Below the pieces are notes generated by a model. It was not told the DNA's origin, made no database searches, and was given only the letters and a program-made list of their open reading frames with translations. Shown in pieces: positions 6,159-6,297 of a DNA stretch of 6,297 bases (positions are counted from its first letter, which is position 1; each line of letters begins with the position of its first letter). Source of the DNA: Betaproteobacteria bacterium (GTDB lineage: Bacteria > Pseudomonadota > Gammaproteobacteria > Burkholderiales > SG8-39). The translations under genes were made by a program, and so were the position numbers. The stretch lies in NCBI GenBank assembly GCA_947467405.1, contig CANIIN010000170.1, forward strand, positions 1 to 6,297, written 5' to 3'.

Positions 6159-6194
6159 TTCGAAACAGCGTTCGAGACGAGGTTCGAAACAGCG
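6159..6194. repeat. Three tandem 12-bp units in the rhodanese gene leader
   Basis: Units start at 6159, 6171 and 6183. The first and third are identical (TTCGAAACAGCG); the middle one (TTCGAGACGAGG) matches at 8 of 12 positions and keeps TTCGA and AC. A further TTCGAG occurs at 6144-6149. The array ends 27 bases before the ATG at 6222. Function is unknown; iterated operator sites or slippage products are possible. Confidence 0.65.
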
Positions 6195-6205
6195 CGCGTT
6201 CCACT

Positions 6206-6210
6206 AGGAG
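6206..6210 (+). promoter_or_regulatory. Shine-Dalgarno site of the rhodanese gene
   Basis: AGGAG lies 11 bases before the ATG at 6222 and 20 bases before the in-frame ATG at 6231. The spacing is slightly long for the first and far too long for the second, so 6222 is preferred. Confidence 0.6.
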
Positions 6211-6221
6211 ACACCGGTTCC

Positions 6222-6297
6222 ATGGATGCGATGAAGTTCCTGAACGACAACATTCTGATGGTTGGCCTGGCGGCCGTCAGTGGTGCAATGCTGGTCG
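6222..6297 (+). CDS. Membrane-anchored rhodanese-like protein (YibN type), N-terminal end only
   Basis: Only 25 codons are visible; the gene continues past the right edge. They encode MDAMKFLNDNILMVGL and then AAVSGAMLV, a short head followed by the start of one hydrophobic membrane segment. No rhodanese active site is in view. The identification rests on this N-terminus and on gene order: divergently from phosphoglycerate mutase and envC, proteobacteria commonly carry yibN (rhodanese with an N-terminal anchor), then grxC and secB. Rhodaneses transfer sulfane sulfur through a cysteine persulfide. Another small membrane protein is possible. Confidence 0.6.
   Translation, partial: MDAMKFLNDNILMVGLAAVSGAMLV

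Noticed and set aside
6136..6160. Hairpin CGGCT-TTTTCG-AGCCG followed by AATTTT, considered as a terminator or attenuator
   Set aside because: The stem is only five or six pairs and the T run is short and offset, so it is too weak to call.
5491..6207. 238-codon plus-strand frame opposite gpmA
   Set aside because: It overlaps the whole conserved gpmA active-site region in antisense and shows only composition-driven His/Arg/Gly-rich sequence.

Overview
The window reads as an ordinary chromosomal segment of a high-GC betaproteobacterium, most likely Burkholderiales. Three things point there: the gene order phosphoglycerate mutase – EnvC – CtpA – MoeB with a divergent rhodanese gene, the Bug-type solute receptor (a family greatly expanded in Burkholderiales), and strongly GC-ending codons. 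This assignment is inferred from protein resemblance and gene order only. No mobile element, CRISPR array, rRNA or tRNA was seen.

Layout from left to right. The last 45 codons of a plus-strand TetR-fold gene, probably slmA (nucleoid occlusion), end at 140. It converges on a minus-strand Bug/TctC periplasmic receptor gene (164-1132), with only 23 bases between the stops. A 217-base spacer with several small inverted repeats separates the receptor from a minus-strand series read right to left: gpmA (5287-6036), envC (3913-5235), ctpA (2211-3674) and moeB (1350-2105). At the right end a plus-strand gene for a membrane-anchored rhodanese-like protein begins at 6222 and runs off the window. The 185 bases between gpmA and the rhodanese gene hold a symmetric -10 element that could serve both directions.

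The genes work in glycolysis (GpmA), cell-wall remodelling at division (EnvC, a degenerate LytM protein expected to activate amidases; CtpA, a periplasmic PDZ protease), sulfur-carrier activation for molybdopterin (MoeB), and carboxylate-type ligand capture (Bug receptor). The gpmA-envC-ctpA-moeB series probably forms one transcription unit, but the 238-base envC-ctpA gap and the 105-base ctpA-moeB gap leave room for internal promoters or processing.

No new multi-gene system is evident. The points most worth a second look are in non-coding DNA: the symmetric -10 element, three tandem 12-bp units in the rhodanese leader, a long hairpin between ctpA and moeB, a misplaced strong Shine-Dalgarno sequence before envC, and repeated CATTGC words before ctpA.
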